DNA of 64,000 bases, from contig OX155952.1 of NCBI GenBank assembly GCA_944548615.1, forward strand, positions 186,001 to 250,000, read 5' to 3'. The translations under genes and the position numbers were made by a program. The DNA comes from Micropterix aruncella (lineage: Eukaryota > Arthropoda > Insecta > Lepidoptera > Micropterigidae). Every line of letters starts with the position of its first letter. The stretch's first letter is position 1. Of the stretch, positions 19,466 to 30,774 are shown in pieces. Below the pieces are notes generated by a model that made no database searches, was not told the DNA's origin, and saw only the letters and a program-made list of their open reading frames with translations.

Positions 19466-19800
19466 TTTAGACTTGGAACTTACGAGAGCAGGCTGAACTA
19501 TTTCAGTATGTGTTCACTGGAAGACCGCCGCACAGCGGCTGATATGCATAAAATAATACATAACAAAATTGATAGCCCTCATTTGGTAAAGAAACTGTCG
19601 TTGTTGGTTCCACCACGAAGGGTTCGCTCTCCTCGTACGTTCGAAATCCCTCGTGTGAACACTAGTTTCGCCCAAAACTCTGTTATGCACCGCTTGATGA
19701 CCACATATAACAGTTGATTCAAAGATATCGACATTTTTTACTTGAATCAACCTAAATTCAGCGAGGCTGTCCTTAGCTCACTAGGTGTCTAGGAAGTGAT
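19466..19800 (+). pseudogene. LINE reverse-transcriptase C-terminal fragment (different family)
   Basis: The frame DRRTAADMHKIIHNKID, then SPHLVKKLSLLVPPRR and FAQNSVMHRLMTTYN, resembles the end of CR1/Jockey-group ORF2 (compare INSAPLL...PRSSSS...NTFFRRS at 6420-6580) but is clearly another family. A stop and probable frameshift occur near 19717. An ATTTAATTTA-type tail is seen at about 19935-19955. Confidence 0.65.
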
Positions 19801-20096
19801 TATATAGTGAGTATACAAATTGTTTCAAAACACTCAGAGCGAAAATGAGAATAGCAGTATAATTAGAATACCTATATCCTATCCTACATATATCCCATCC
19901 CTCTCCTTTCCTATCCTTGCAATAGTTCGATTGTAATTTAATTTAATTTAATTTAGTGCAATGCAACTTTTGATTTACCTTATAAGAAAATAATGTAGGA
20001 AACAATTAATCGGCCAGCGAAACACTGTATTAGAATAATTAGTAATAATTAATGAGGCGCTGTATGTTTCCCGAAAATAAAATAAATTTACCTACC

Positions 20097-20155
20097 GTGC
20101 ATAAGCTATAGCATAAGCAAAAGCATAGGTGCATAAGCATAAGCATAAGGTATAA
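20097..20155 (+). repeat. Imperfect (CATAAG)n microsatellite
   Basis: cataag units repeat about nine times with interruptions. Confidence 0.8.
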
Positions 20156-20242
20156 GCTCTGTTTTACTTTCTTGGACCACCAAACGACGAGGAGAGAAAG
20201 TATTGTGGGTTTAGAGGATTTTGAGGTCAGTCTGTCTGTGTG

Positions 20243-20700
20243 CACGGGAGATAGAACGATTATTATCGTTAAAACTTTCTGAGATGACGGGTTTGCCCGT
20301 TGTAGTTAACACCTCTAATTGTCTGCGTGTCTGTCTTCGGGATCTAATGGACCTAGTGCAGTTGAGCCACTATGAGCCATGCGTTAGGGTCGGCCCAACT
20401 CACAAGTCAACCACTTATCCGGTATCCTGCGCGTAGAAGTGCGAGCCTAGGTAGGACTCCGTGTCTGCGGGCCAGTTCCCTTGGGAATCGTCGTTCGGGC
20501 GCTCCTGGGCGGTGCGGCGTCAGCCAATCGATTGTGCGTTCAGAGAGATAACCGGGGGAGTCTGGAAACGGCTTTGTTCCTATAGAGCGGAGGCGGTTGT
20601 TAACCTTAGGACAGCCGCTCTTGAAATGACCAATCAGCTACCCGATCCTGGGTGAACAGCCAGGAAAAAGACACCGAGCCTGTTGTAGTCGACAACTACA
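20243..20700 (+). repeat. Family A retroposon fragments: a tail followed by a head
   Basis: 20243-20322 matches the 3' end of family A (ggagatagaacg ... gttgtagttaacacctcta). From about 20380 the sequence matches the 5' part (gggtcggcccaactcacaag ... gctacccgatcctgggtgaac) with divergence. This tail-to-head order implies two insertions side by side or a tandem dimer. The second copy breaks off at about 20670. Confidence 0.7.
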
Positions 20701-20815
20701 AGTGTGTCTCTGTTTGTCTGTCTGTGTGTGTATATTCCTCCACGATAGAGCCCAAACGCTTAATAACCTGATTGAGCTGAAATTCGGCATGCATTATTCA
20801 GATAAAACCAGTCTA
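20700..20815 (-). repeat. Dispersed repeat, copy 2 (inverted partner of 19130-19262)
   Basis: gtctgtttgtctgtctgtgt followed by agctgaaattcggcatgca, the reverse complement of the layout at 19130-19262. Confidence 0.5.
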
Positions 20816-20911
20816 CTTAAGTCAGGGGGACACAACCCATTTTTATTCGTGATATTCTATCTTCAAAAGAATTAAGAATAAAAACAATATGGATAATATT
20901 AAGTAATGAAC

Positions 20912-21064
20912 CTTTTATGACGCCGGCGTTGAGAAGCGATTCCATCTCGGTGATGTGTGAGTGGACATGGCGGTTGAACAACGCTTCGTCCACACTCGAA
21001 AAAGTGCATTCTCGCCACTCGCATTCCATTTCTACTAAGCCCACCTTGTGCCATTTTTTCACTC
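20912..21064 (-). CDS. HINFP: HINFP-like C2H2 zinc-finger protein, first recognised exon
   Basis: After the acceptor tttattcag (minus strand, AG at 21066-21065) the frame reads GVKKWHKVGLVEMECEWRECTF and then SSVDEALFNRHVHSH, a C-x4-C...H-x3-H finger, followed by ITEMESLLNAG. This is the N-terminal finger expected in HINFP. The exon ends one base into a codon (AAAAG|GTTCAT), compatible with the exon at 1701, which begins with the remaining two bases. ATG at 21029 could be the start if the upstream acceptor is not used; otherwise a short upstream exon lies to the right. Length is 153 bases. It sits among dispersed repeats and is only moderately GC-rich, unlike exons 2 and 3. Confidence 0.82.
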
Positions 21065-21184
21065 CTGAATAAAACATTCAAAGGATTAGTTTACCGTTAG
21101 GGCTTTGGACTTAAGCGACAACGATGAAAGCAAATGTATAAATTAATAGTTTTTAAAAAAACCCTAAAAACACGCTTTTGGGCT

Positions 21185-21560
21185 ATGATACGATATTCAC
21201 ATACACACGGCTATGATACGATATTCCATCATGGAATGCCAGTGCCTATCTTCCGGCTTCATTATCAGACCTTGAAACCTAATCGTGGTCAAAGTTCATT
21301 CCGAGACTTTTCTAACAAGTCCAAACACAGCTATGATACGATGTTCCATCATGAAGTTCCAGTTCATATATTCCGACTCCATCATCAGATCAGTTCGACA
21401 GTACCATATTATTGTATTGTCATCAGAACTACATACAGCTGCCAATTTTCATGACGCTATGATCCTTGGAAGATGGTTAAATTAGTTACCTTAGATTCCA
21501 TTACATAGTTACATACAGGTCGACCTAATAAAAGCGTGTTAATAAATGCCGGCCTTCATA
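21185..21560 (+). repeat. Dispersed repeat with ctatgatacgatrttcc motifs
   Basis: Three copies of ctatgatacgat (21182, 21211 and 21333 approximately), two of them followed by ttccatcatg, then cattacatagttacatacag and gtcgacctaataaaagcgtg. The layout resembles a degraded 3' end of a non-LTR element or a SINE common in moths, but I cannot assign it. Confidence 0.4.
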
Positions 21561-21734
21561 AACATTTCACTAGCCACCGCAAGGACAGTGGAACATCTAA
21601 CCTTATTTCAAAATTATTTATTATTATTTAGTTGCAATAAAGATTTTGTCCAAAAACGCCTACAATAATTTACTCTCAATATAATACCATTGATTGCATA
21701 TGGTATTAAATTACTCAACTCCGTAGAACAATTT

Positions 21735-21915
21735 GGCAGGTGGCGCTGATACCATTGACGGCCAAACTATTAGCAATTTATTTGGCCACCTATTGATGAT
21801 GAAAGGTTTTTTTATAAAGGACCGATTGGTTATAAAAAGTCAATAATTTAACCAACGATAACAATAATATTTAAATATTAGTGATATCTATCGCATTTCT
21901 TATATAGGCTGATTG
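21735..21915. repeat. Repeat resembling the left sub-terminal region of the P-type element
   Basis: ataaaggaccgattggt ... atctatcgcatttc aligns loosely with 29680-29780 (ataaaggatcgattgat ... atctattgcatttc) in the P-type element. It may be a related non-autonomous copy. Confidence 0.4.
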
Positions 21916-23443
21916 CATCACAGAAATAATACGGAGAGACAGAATGTCATCCATTACTCTATTTTAATGTTATTTCAGGTCATTCACTGACCATTCTGCA
22001 TTTTTAATATCGTAACATTGTTTAGTATTTTGTTTCTTACGATTTAATTTTATTGTAATTAATGCAATTTCCTAGATATTGTAGGTAGAATAATGAATAA
22101 TGATAATAATTAATTGGTTATTAAAAAACTTAGAAAATAAGTAAAATTGTCAATCTGTTGCAATAACAATTGGGAGAGACATAATCTCTTGCATTATCAC
22201 CATAAATGTAACACCATAATCCAGACAAGTAATTTATTTTATTTCATTTCATTTATCTGAAAATTAAAGTGCGTAATTATTACGTATGGAAACATTAATT
22301 ATTACAGAATTATTAAGTAATTATTACCTATTGAAAAAAAAATGCATCTCTATATAAATAATATTAAAATAATAAAACCAATGATTTAAAAAAATATTTG
22401 TTATTATATTATTATTTTATACCGTATAGGCATGTTTAGGCATACTGTTTTATCACGAAAGTCGCCATACTGAATATAATAAAAGAAGATTTATCAACTT
22501 TTGGAACTATAACGGCCTCTACATGTTGCGTTTCATAGTAAAATCCCAGTTGCCGAATCGTAGTATAACATTGAGCATTCTAATACGCTGTATAATCAAT
22601 GATAATACCAAAGATTAAATAATATTACTTATATTTAATTTTTAATTTGATTATGTTGTGTCGTTTTACATATATTGTTTATTTACATACTTTTTACTTG
22701 GATTTAGATATTATGGATGTTGATATTAAACAATGTACCTATATTTGCATGACATTTGACATTCAAAATGGAACTCGTCGATAGATTTCTATGCAGCCTT
22801 TGGGTTTAGTTAGCATAATAAAGTTTGAGGTACAATTTTTAAAAGCGCAGGTCACAATATTTCCTTTTTGAAAGGTGAAAAGATATATTACTGCCCAAGA
22901 ACTATTTGTCAAAATCACCAAACCGACTTCAAATCACAAACCATATATTCACTCTATATATAATTGAAAAGGTTTGCCATGGCGCCAAATTCAAGCTCTA
23001 CTTCACAAATGAATCGGTTATTTGAGACAACATAAGTCCAGTGAGGTCAACTTTTCAGGACAAAAACAGCCTAAAAACTGTTTATCTTGGCCTGTATATT
23101 ATCTAAGAGGCCATTTTTTAGAAGTATTGGTAAGAATGTGTTTTAATTTTTAAATTGATCTTCTTTCGGTATCAGTCAAAATTAATAATAAAACGCTTTA
23201 TTCTTAAGAAAATGCGAGCTTATTGCCTGCAGGCAATATTTTAGAGCTAACCTTATCTACAGAGAGGTAATTTTGGAATTAATATCTGAGACTTATAATC
23301 GCAGCTGAAACACTTCAAGTAACGTAACGATAATAGCAAAGTAACGATTTCATAAAATCGTTACATTTTTGCAGCAATCATGAAAGCACCTGCCATTACA
23401 ATCGGCAGCCGTAATATGAAAAATTACAATGGATATTTATGAA
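21916..23443. other. AT-rich DNA, no feature recognised
   Basis: No open frame, inverted repeat or known repeat that I can support. Strong AT bias. Confidence 0.5.
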
Positions 23444-23446
23444 TAA

Positions 23447-24135
23447 GGGCCGTCCACATATTACGTAATCACCGTGGGGGAATAGGGGGGTGGGGGGAGG
23501 GGGGTTGGAATTGAGGCTTACGCTTGATTTAATGGGGGGGCGAGGGTCCCGTCCTGATTATGTAATCAACTTTAGTCACTGCATCACATTTTTTTTGGTC
23601 TCAACCTGCACGGAAATAGCGCAGTGCCGCGCCGAAAATACCCCTTCGCACAATGTGCTCGATAGTCCACGCGCTCGTCTGCGATTGAGTGGCCCGGGCC
23701 TGTTCCTGCGCGCGCTGGCAAGCCAGTGGCCGCTCTGCGTGGCGGCGGCTCAGCACGGCAGGCGCGCAGTGCAACTCTAGACTAGCGAGCCGCTGCACGC
23801 TCCAACTCGGTCTTTGAAAGATTAACGTGGTCATATGGTGAATCAACTATGGCGGATTTACACATGGAGTTTTTCAGTACATAGGCCAAAGCGTTTTCAC
23901 TCCTCTCGGGACCGGAGGCTGAGCGGCGGGCCGACGAGGAGTGGGGGCAGTTTAAAAAGAAATACAAAAAGCGCAGAAAGGATCCGGAGTTCTGCCTCAT
24001 TGTGGAAGAGTCTTTAAACACTTTACAAACGCTGGGTACACACACTGGGTCAGGCCGCTGATTACGTCTGTTAACATGGGGAAGGGGGGGGTCGAAAATC
24101 CCAAATACGTGATTACGTAATATGTGGACGGCCCC
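23447..24135. mobile_element. PIF/Harbinger-like non-autonomous element (689 bp)
   Basis: Terminal inverted repeats (GGGCCGTCCACATATTACG ... reverse complement at 24106-24135) extend about 28 bp and are flanked by TAA on both sides (23444-23446, 24136-24138), the 3-bp TWA duplication typical of PIF/Harbinger. G-runs lie just inside both ends (about 23475-23508 and 24077-24091). No transposase remains. An internal GC-rich segment looks like a captured coding sequence (separate entry). Confidence 0.8.
23847..24060 (+). pseudogene. Exon-like segment carried inside the Harbinger-like element
   Basis: One plus-strand frame reads MADLHMEFFST, a TAG stop, then AKAFSLLSGPEAERRADEEW, GQFKKKYKKRRKDPEFCLIV and EESLNTLQTLG. 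It is strongly charged, protein-like in composition and GC-richer than the surroundings, unlike transposon spacer. I do not recognise the protein. It could be a captured host exon or the remains of the element's own second protein (Myb-like proteins in Harbingers are basic). Confidence 0.35.
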
Positions 24136-24138
24136 TAA

Positions 24139-25079
24139 GTAGTCAAGTAATATTCTTTCATTTTCTCCAGAGCAATATTTACTGCATAAAGGTCACATTT
24201 GATCTATGTTTATGGTAAATGGTAACATTCTTATGTTTACTGCAAAAAGCTCTTAAAATATTTTCAAAATATAAAATTTTTTTTTTTGCTGCTTCTTATC
24301 TATCAAATCGTCACTGTGCGGGATCTATTTTTTTATTATAAAACATAATTTTTATTATAATTCATAAACGAGTTCTAGGGTTGTAAAAGTATTTATTTAT
24401 TTTATTTATTAGTTACATACACATTCAAATGCAAGAGAACAAAAGATTTTTTTTACAATCCGAGCTCAGTTCCTGAGTCTTATTGTAGTGCACTTGGCAC
24501 TCTGCACTTATTGGAGTGTCACAGCTGGGTCAAAAAGAAAAGAAAACAAATCATATTATATATTTTAAGTAAATATTTAAGCGCAGATCATACAATTGCG
24601 ATACTGCCCTTTTGCCTTATTGGTAGCCATCGCGATGCATTCATATGAACTTCGTTTTTATTATTGTTATAATGTGAGGCATATTAAAAGTAAAAAATAA
24701 TTTCATATCCAGCAAGCTGAAATGAGCCTCGACCGATTGACAATTTTCAAGGGTTTATAATAGGCGTTGTTAATTGGTATAATACGAATATATCTAACCA
24801 TACCAATTAAACTTTTCATATAATAATAGTTTATTAATTATAAATTGATGTAAAATTTGAATAAGCAAGTACTTTTGATAGTGTCAGTCGTAGAAATTAA
24901 ATTATATTCCAAGGAATTAAATTAAATTATATTACTAAGTATTGGAAAATAAAAATGTAGAAAATAAGTATAATGGGCCATAAAGAATCTACCTAATTGA
25001 TGCTGTCAAATTTATACTATACTGTGGTCATTTTTACTAATAGGGATTAAGGGTTAAAACATTTCAGTAAACTGTCTTT
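24139..25079. other. AT-rich spacer with one LINE-tail-like patch
   Basis: At 24395-24540 a TTTATT-rich start followed by gttacatacacattcaaatg resembles a minus-strand LINE 3' end. Otherwise nothing. Confidence 0.4.
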
Positions 25080-25084
25080 TTTTA

Positions 25085-25450
25085 TTATTTGTTGTGTGGG
25101 GCTTTTCTGAGGTCTTTATGAGCCTTGTAACACTGCGACCATTGCTGATCTATTGTGTTCGCCACCTACTATAGTTCTGCGCTAAGGCTCGAGCCAACGT
25201 TCCCTTTGCTCCCGTCTTAGCAAGTTCGTCGGCTTCAAGTCTTTGTGTCCCCTGCGAAATTTTAAGATGGATATCTTTTCTTTCCGCAGTTAGCGATTCA
25301 AATAATAGAAAATCAACCTTGTTCTTCGTAAGGGCCATCGTCCAAAGAGTCAACCCATTCCATACATCGCTGGATGCGATGCTTGTCTCCTGTTGTGCCT
25401 CTCGGTTGTTCTCCGGCCATTTTGCTCGGTGTTTCCGCCATCACTAACTA
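25085..25450 (-). other. Unassigned exon-like segment open in two frames
   Basis: After tatttttagttag (minus sense, about 25445) an ATG opens MAETPSKMAGEQPRGTTGDK, HRIQRCMEWVDSLDDGPYEE, stopping at GGTTGA, where AAG|GTTGAT could also be a donor. A second frame over the same DNA runs to 25150 as FESLTAERKDIHLKISQ, then LEADELAKTGAKGTLARALA, where the ADELAK-TGA string recalls the end of an RNase H domain. Neither is identifiable. Confidence 0.3.
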
Positions 25451-26597
25451 AAAATAGTAGGTTGGTATAAAAGATATAAATTAATATATTAGTGACAACA
25501 TTTAGGGTTTGGACACACTTGCCCCACGTACGCAACGCTCCCATGTCGATGTGCACACTTGTCCCATGTATGCAAAGTATATATGGCATCAGAAGCTGTC
25601 GCTTCACAGAATGTGCAACTGTATTGTGTACAACCGCTGTACAATGTTTTCTGATTCTGTGAGTTTGAGAACGATTTACTCAGTTTGGTATTTTTAAATG
25701 AATACGTCCGTACCACAAAAACAAAGTTAAGACAAGGAGATGTTAGATTCATGATAAATAGACAAAGAAAAAAGTTTGGGCAATACCATACATTAATACA
25801 GAAATAGAATATGATAAAGAACGATTCTTTATGTACTTCCGCATGTTCTTTTTATCTGGTAAACTAAATGGTGAGACTCGATTTAATTCTGCAATAATAC
25901 CTTCTTTATTCTTACGAGTAACCTTTTATGTTTTGATTATTAATAGAAGAATTTGATCATTAATGAAGAATTCAATCATATCACGGCCAAATGTGAATGT
26001 AATACAACTGTCTATACAGCTATGTATTACTTTTTAGGACAATAAATTATTTGATTTGATTAGATTTGATGTCTAAAGTACAGTTTCAGGAGATTCATTA
26101 TGTTAATGAATTTGACATGAAAAGATCTCCTGTTCAAGATGTTCAACTCCCATTTTCAAAATGTAAACAAAAAAATATAAACCCATGTAACAATTATTTT
26201 CCCTGTGCATGCACCGACGTTCTATACGTCTGACGCATTGCGAATGTAAGTTGTAGAAACACACTGGTTTTACGCGTGAAATAGCATACCGTCATTTCCT
26301 CCACCTTTCCATGCCGATCTGGAGATCGCAGATCGACACTTCGCGGGACGCCTGTGACAGCGTTGCGTATGATAAGTATATTTCTCAATCATCTGTTTTC
26401 ATGTTAAGGGTCCAGATGTGATAATGCCATGCAGACGTTGCGTACGTGGGCTCAGTCTATCCTTACCTTTAATCTACAATCTGAACATGTTAAAACTGGA
26501 CCAGACGAATAGAACTTCTTTGATTCAACCACATTCTTGCTCTTTTGAAAAGTCAGAAGCCTGGCTCAACTGTCAATCGTCACATAGTAAAAAGATA
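25451..26597. other. AT-rich spacer
   Basis: No supported feature. 25510-25590 has a loose direct repeat (acacttgccccacgta / acacttgtcccatgta). Confidence 0.4.
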
Positions 26598-27396
26598 AAA
26601 AATACAAATAAATTGTAATGTCATATTATATTAGATATATAATTTTGTCATATTAAATAGATAAAATTTGGTCAAAATATTGACAGGTCGTTGTCAAAGT
26701 AGACTCCCAAACAGGTCTCAGATAGTCACAACTGGGTCAAACGCAACTCCTTAATATTTTAAAACAATTCCATATTATAACTATAGCGGTTTTACAATCA
26801 AGTTTAATACGCTTATACGATTTCAATCAATTTTGATCAATTTTGACAACCAACAAGCGACTCCCGCCAAATGCCAAACAACTGTCAAATTAAGGTTGCG
26901 TTCGATTCTTTACCACAGACTTATTAGGTTCTTTATGTTGGATTGAAAATAAATAGAATTAGAATAGCAACACAACATCAAAAAATGTTCTTATACAATT
27001 ATAATACATGTTTTTGTTTATGCTTATCCCAAACTATCGAAAATAATAAGACGAAATAATAATATAAGTATGGCGGGAATCTACCGCCTAATCGCCTGTA
27101 AATAAACGGGATGGATTTTTGGCCGTTTCGCATTCTCACTGCCTTCCTAATTCAAGTGAGTAGATACTAGCAATACATTTAAAGATTGAAAAACATGTTT
27201 TTATCCATTAACGTTTTGCAAATCGTCATCATATAAGTAATAGCATCGCTATATTTCCATGTTGTTGCAGACGTATTGTCGAACGTGATCGTTGTCCAAT
27301 TGGTCAGTTTGCTGTCAATTACTGCCCAAAAACTAGTAGAGGAACTCGATTCCGTCAATCTTTTAAAATATATTACAGGTAATACAGGTAATATAT

Positions 27397-27998
27397 TTAA
27401 AAAAATACGTGTGGCACTCGGGGACTGCCACGGTAAAGCTATTGCATAGCATTTTTTAACAACTTATGCAATTATAATTATTTATTTAATTATTTTTTTC
27501 TGATATCAGATAACTGCGCTCTATCGGAAAACATTGAAATTATTCCGAATCATTTGCGGCTGCGGAAGCAAATGATTCGGAATAATTTAAACGTCTTTCG
27601 ATAGAGCGCCGCGCACGAATTTTTTATTCAATAAAGCAAAAAAACCGAATTATTCGAAAAAAATCGTAGATAAAAAGATAGATAATTAAATTATCTTTAA
27701 AATGGTGCAGGTTTCATAATAATACGCCAGATAGTATTTGCGTAGTAGTCGTTTTTGTGTTCGGTTAGACCTAATTTCACAAATTAATTACACTATGTAA
27801 TATAAACAAAATCTAAAATATTCAATGCTAAGAATATTATGAAAATGTTCTTGTTTAACATATATTTTTTTCGAATCGTAAGCAGTACTCGTTTAGACGT
27901 AATTATCAGTTTAAAATCATTAATTTTCGTTAAGAAATTTCTTCATTCGGTCGCCGCGCTGGCCTAGGCCCGCGATAAAAGCTATGCAATAGCTTAAT
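27397..27998. mobile_element. Inner MITE-like insert
   Basis: Left end ggcactcggggactgcc(a)cggtaaagctattgcatagc; right end carries the inverted aagctattgcatagc motif (27978-27994). The same left end recurs, inverted, at 36150-36232, showing that it is a dispersed repeat. Confidence 0.55.
27516..27609. repeat. Near-perfect hairpin inside the inner MITE
   Basis: Outer arms gcgctctatcg / cgatagagcgc and inner arms aaattattccgaatcatttgc / its complement pair around a 10-base loop (27558-27567), with one internal unpaired stretch. Confidence 0.85.
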
Positions 27999-28280
27999 AA
28001 AAGATTTGGCGGGAGTCGCTTGTTGGTTGTCAAAATTGATCAAAATTGATTGAAATCTTATAAGCGTATTAAACTTGATTTAAAACCGCTATAGTTATAA
28101 TATGGAATTGTTTTAAAATATTAAGGAGTTGCGTTTGACCCAGTTGTGACTTTATCTGCGACCTGTTTGGGAGTCTACTGTGACAACGACCTGTCAATAT
28201 TTTGACCAAATTGTATCTATTTAATATGACAAAATTATATATCTAATATAATATGACATTACAATTTATTTGTATTTGTA

Positions 28281-29089
28281 TTTTACAATTTATTTGTATA
28301 GGTCTATACAATGTATTATTATTGTCTCTGGACTTTCATTCTATCAATGATTATAAAGTGTAATCAATGATTCTATGTATGCAATGCATTTAATTTATGT
28401 TTAAATAAAGGACTTTGAAAGTTGACTCTGTATCTCTTTCTTCTGCTTGGGTTTACCTTTCTATTACAGGTTTAGAACAATAAATTTGTAATGTGCTTTG
28501 GGCTGGTTTATATTTGAAAGAGGGTTGTGCTGCATTCAGTTTTCTCTTTAGTATTACAGCCTTTCCGACTCGAGTAAGCATAGTCCATGCCCTTTATAGA
28601 TTAATCTCCTAGATTTTCGCTCAGCATTTACGATGCATATTAAGTCATCCGCATTACAGGATCATCGATCTTCTCGAAGCACCTCTACAGCTCACCACAC
28701 TATTGGTCCAGCTTGGGGTACATACCTGTATCCCATTTTGTGTTCACGGTGATCGATTTCTTGATTGCGGATATGTTTATTGTTTCGTATCTGTCGTGAT
28801 TTTCTTCGAATGGTTCAATAAAATGCGAGTCTTTTCGACATACTGTGGAAAATCGAGCCAACTGACTTTCTCTAGATTCCAGGATATCAATGTTGGCTTG
28901 TGGGTCGTATGAAATATCAATTATAAACGTTATGTTTAGTGTACTTGAAAAGTGAATTTGACTTGACTACAAAATAAATTTATCTGAATATCTATTTCAT
29001 ATCTAAATTGACAAGGTTAACAGCCTTATTAGAGGCCGCTTAGTAACATTAGAGGAGTTATGTGTTTTAATTGTATCACGCGTCCTATA
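28281..29089. other. Spacer, no feature recognised
   Basis: AT-rich, with short open frames of no similarity that I can recognise. Confidence 0.4.
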
Positions 29090-29310
29090 GATATGTACAT
29101 GGGCGTACCCAGCTTTCGGCCCAGGGGGAGGCAAATCAGAAATTTAAACCGGGTCCACCTCGTACTACACGAAACATTAGGTGCATGTAGTGTGTAGTAT
29201 AGGTGACACCCGCAGGAGATCCTTCTTTATGGGTAGTGAAACAAAATAAATAATCATATATAAATATTTAAAAAATGCATTTATTTAATTTGAATTGTTT
29301 AATTAAACAT

Positions 29311-29520
29311 CTATTTAAAAAGTAATTTTCGGGGATCTTCAGCAAAACGGTTTATGACGTCTTCTGTGTAAGAATCTACCATACTGTTTACAAGTTTTTT
29401 ATGTACACTAAGCATACAAAGCCCATTTAGCCTGTCTTCGGTCATTGTTGATCTCAGCCATGTTTTAACGCGTCTGAGTGTACTGAATGACCTTTCAATT
29501 GTATCCGTAGAATAAGGTAT
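29311..29520 (-). pseudogene. hAT transposase C-terminal dimerisation segment
   Basis: Across the P-type insertion the hAT frame resumes with PYSTDTIERSFSTLRRVKTW and RSTMTEDRLNGLCMLSVH, the classic hAT C-terminal motif (ERxFSxL...Rn.m...rL..L.ml..H), and stops at 29311. Confidence 0.92.
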
Positions 29521-29529
29521 CGCCATTGA

Positions 29530-30770
29530 TTTTATAGTGTAATAGATAGCACCATCTCATACAAGAAAATGGCAGCATATTTCTCGACGTCACTACGCAG
29601 ATGGCACTGGTAGTGCTGACGTCGAAAAGTATAGGAATTTATTTGGATATCTATATTAACATTGATAATTAAGTTTTAATTATAAAGGATCGATTGATTC
29701 TAAAAACCCAATAATTCAAGCAGTTTCAACGAAATTAGCATTCAATTATTAGCGCTATCTATTGCATTTCCTTCTACGCTACAAATCACATGTTCAATGA
29801 AGATAATAATAGATGGCGTGCTATTTCAGGCATTGCCTTTCCAACAATTAGCGCGCGCTTCAGACGGGTCGCTTAGAGCCGAAAGCAGACAGGTGTGCTA
29901 TAGATGTTTATACCGTATATTGATGGAGATGCGAGAAATAGGGAGTGACCACGCGCTCGCCAATCGACTAGTCGATTACGGATAGCACTCACTCGACTCG
30001 ACATTGTAAATTGTTGTACATTGTAATTGTTGACATTGTAACAGTTTACTGACATACACGCTCAATTACGTCGTCTTCTCGTAAGGATGTCAACCAACGT
30101 CGCTCCGCCTCCCATAATTTCTTGCGCAGGAAAGAGAAGATATGAGTGCTGTGCGGCGATGCTGTATTTTGCCATCTCATAGATGAATAAAAACACTCCC
30201 TGTCAGTGGCGGCGACAAAAATCTAGTGTAGTAAAGAGAAGCTTAAAATTATTTTTTAAAACATAAGAAATATATATATACATTTATAAAAATGTTTATT
30301 GGTTTGTAACCATTTGACCCCAATATGCCATAAAGGTAAGAAATAAAAAAAATAGTTCATGATGTTTTAAACGTGTTTATTTTAATCACATTTTAGAATA
30401 TCTACAAAATAATATTCTAATTAAGGCTCTTATAAGGCCGCCATTATTTTTTTGTCGAAAATTATTCAAATCAACAAATTATATCTACTCGATCTTCAGT
30501 GTTCACGATAAAATAGGACAAGCAATGTAGTTTTATATGATTGGATGTATGCCTAAGGTTTATTTTAGTGGAAAATACAAAGGTACAGGAAGATGTAATT
30601 TTGATAACAGAAATACAATTCTGTTCTCAAAAATTACAGCTTCCATTGAGTAATAATAACTAAAACCTCAGACGTAGGTAGAATCATAGAATCTGGTCTA
30701 AGCGCAGTCAGCTAGTATTGTACTAGACTGTATTCAGATCGCCCGCTTGGAGGATCCAAACCCTTAAGTA
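29530..30770. other. P-type element left flank, non-coding
   Basis: 1.2 kb between the left end and the transposase stop. It includes a segment also seen at 21735-21915 and a short inverted pair (tcgacgtca / tgacgtcga, about 29574-29622). No gene. Confidence 0.5.
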
Positions 30771-30774
30771 TCCG

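Larger units (their letters stand above)
1702..20911 (-). other. HINFP-like intron 1, about 19 kb, filled with transposons
   Basis: Bounded by donor AAAAG|GTTCAT (minus strand at 20912/20911) and acceptor TCCGCAG (1702-1708), both phase 1. Copia, two LINE families, a Gypsy relic and several small repeats have inserted here; the individual elements are listed separately. Only the exon at 20912-21064 is recognised upstream, so an additional small exon inside this span cannot be excluded. Confidence 0.65.
26598..28280. mobile_element. 1.68-kb element with 275-bp inverted arms
   Basis: 26598-26872 and 28004-28280 are reverse complements with only a few differences (for example an extra AA in gataaagtcac on one side). 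The arms contain no open frame. The 1.13-kb centre holds a further inverted element and a hairpin. No transposase and no clear target duplication were found. It is either a foldback/MITE-type transposon or a genomic hairpin whose transcript would form long double-stranded RNA. Confidence 0.85.
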
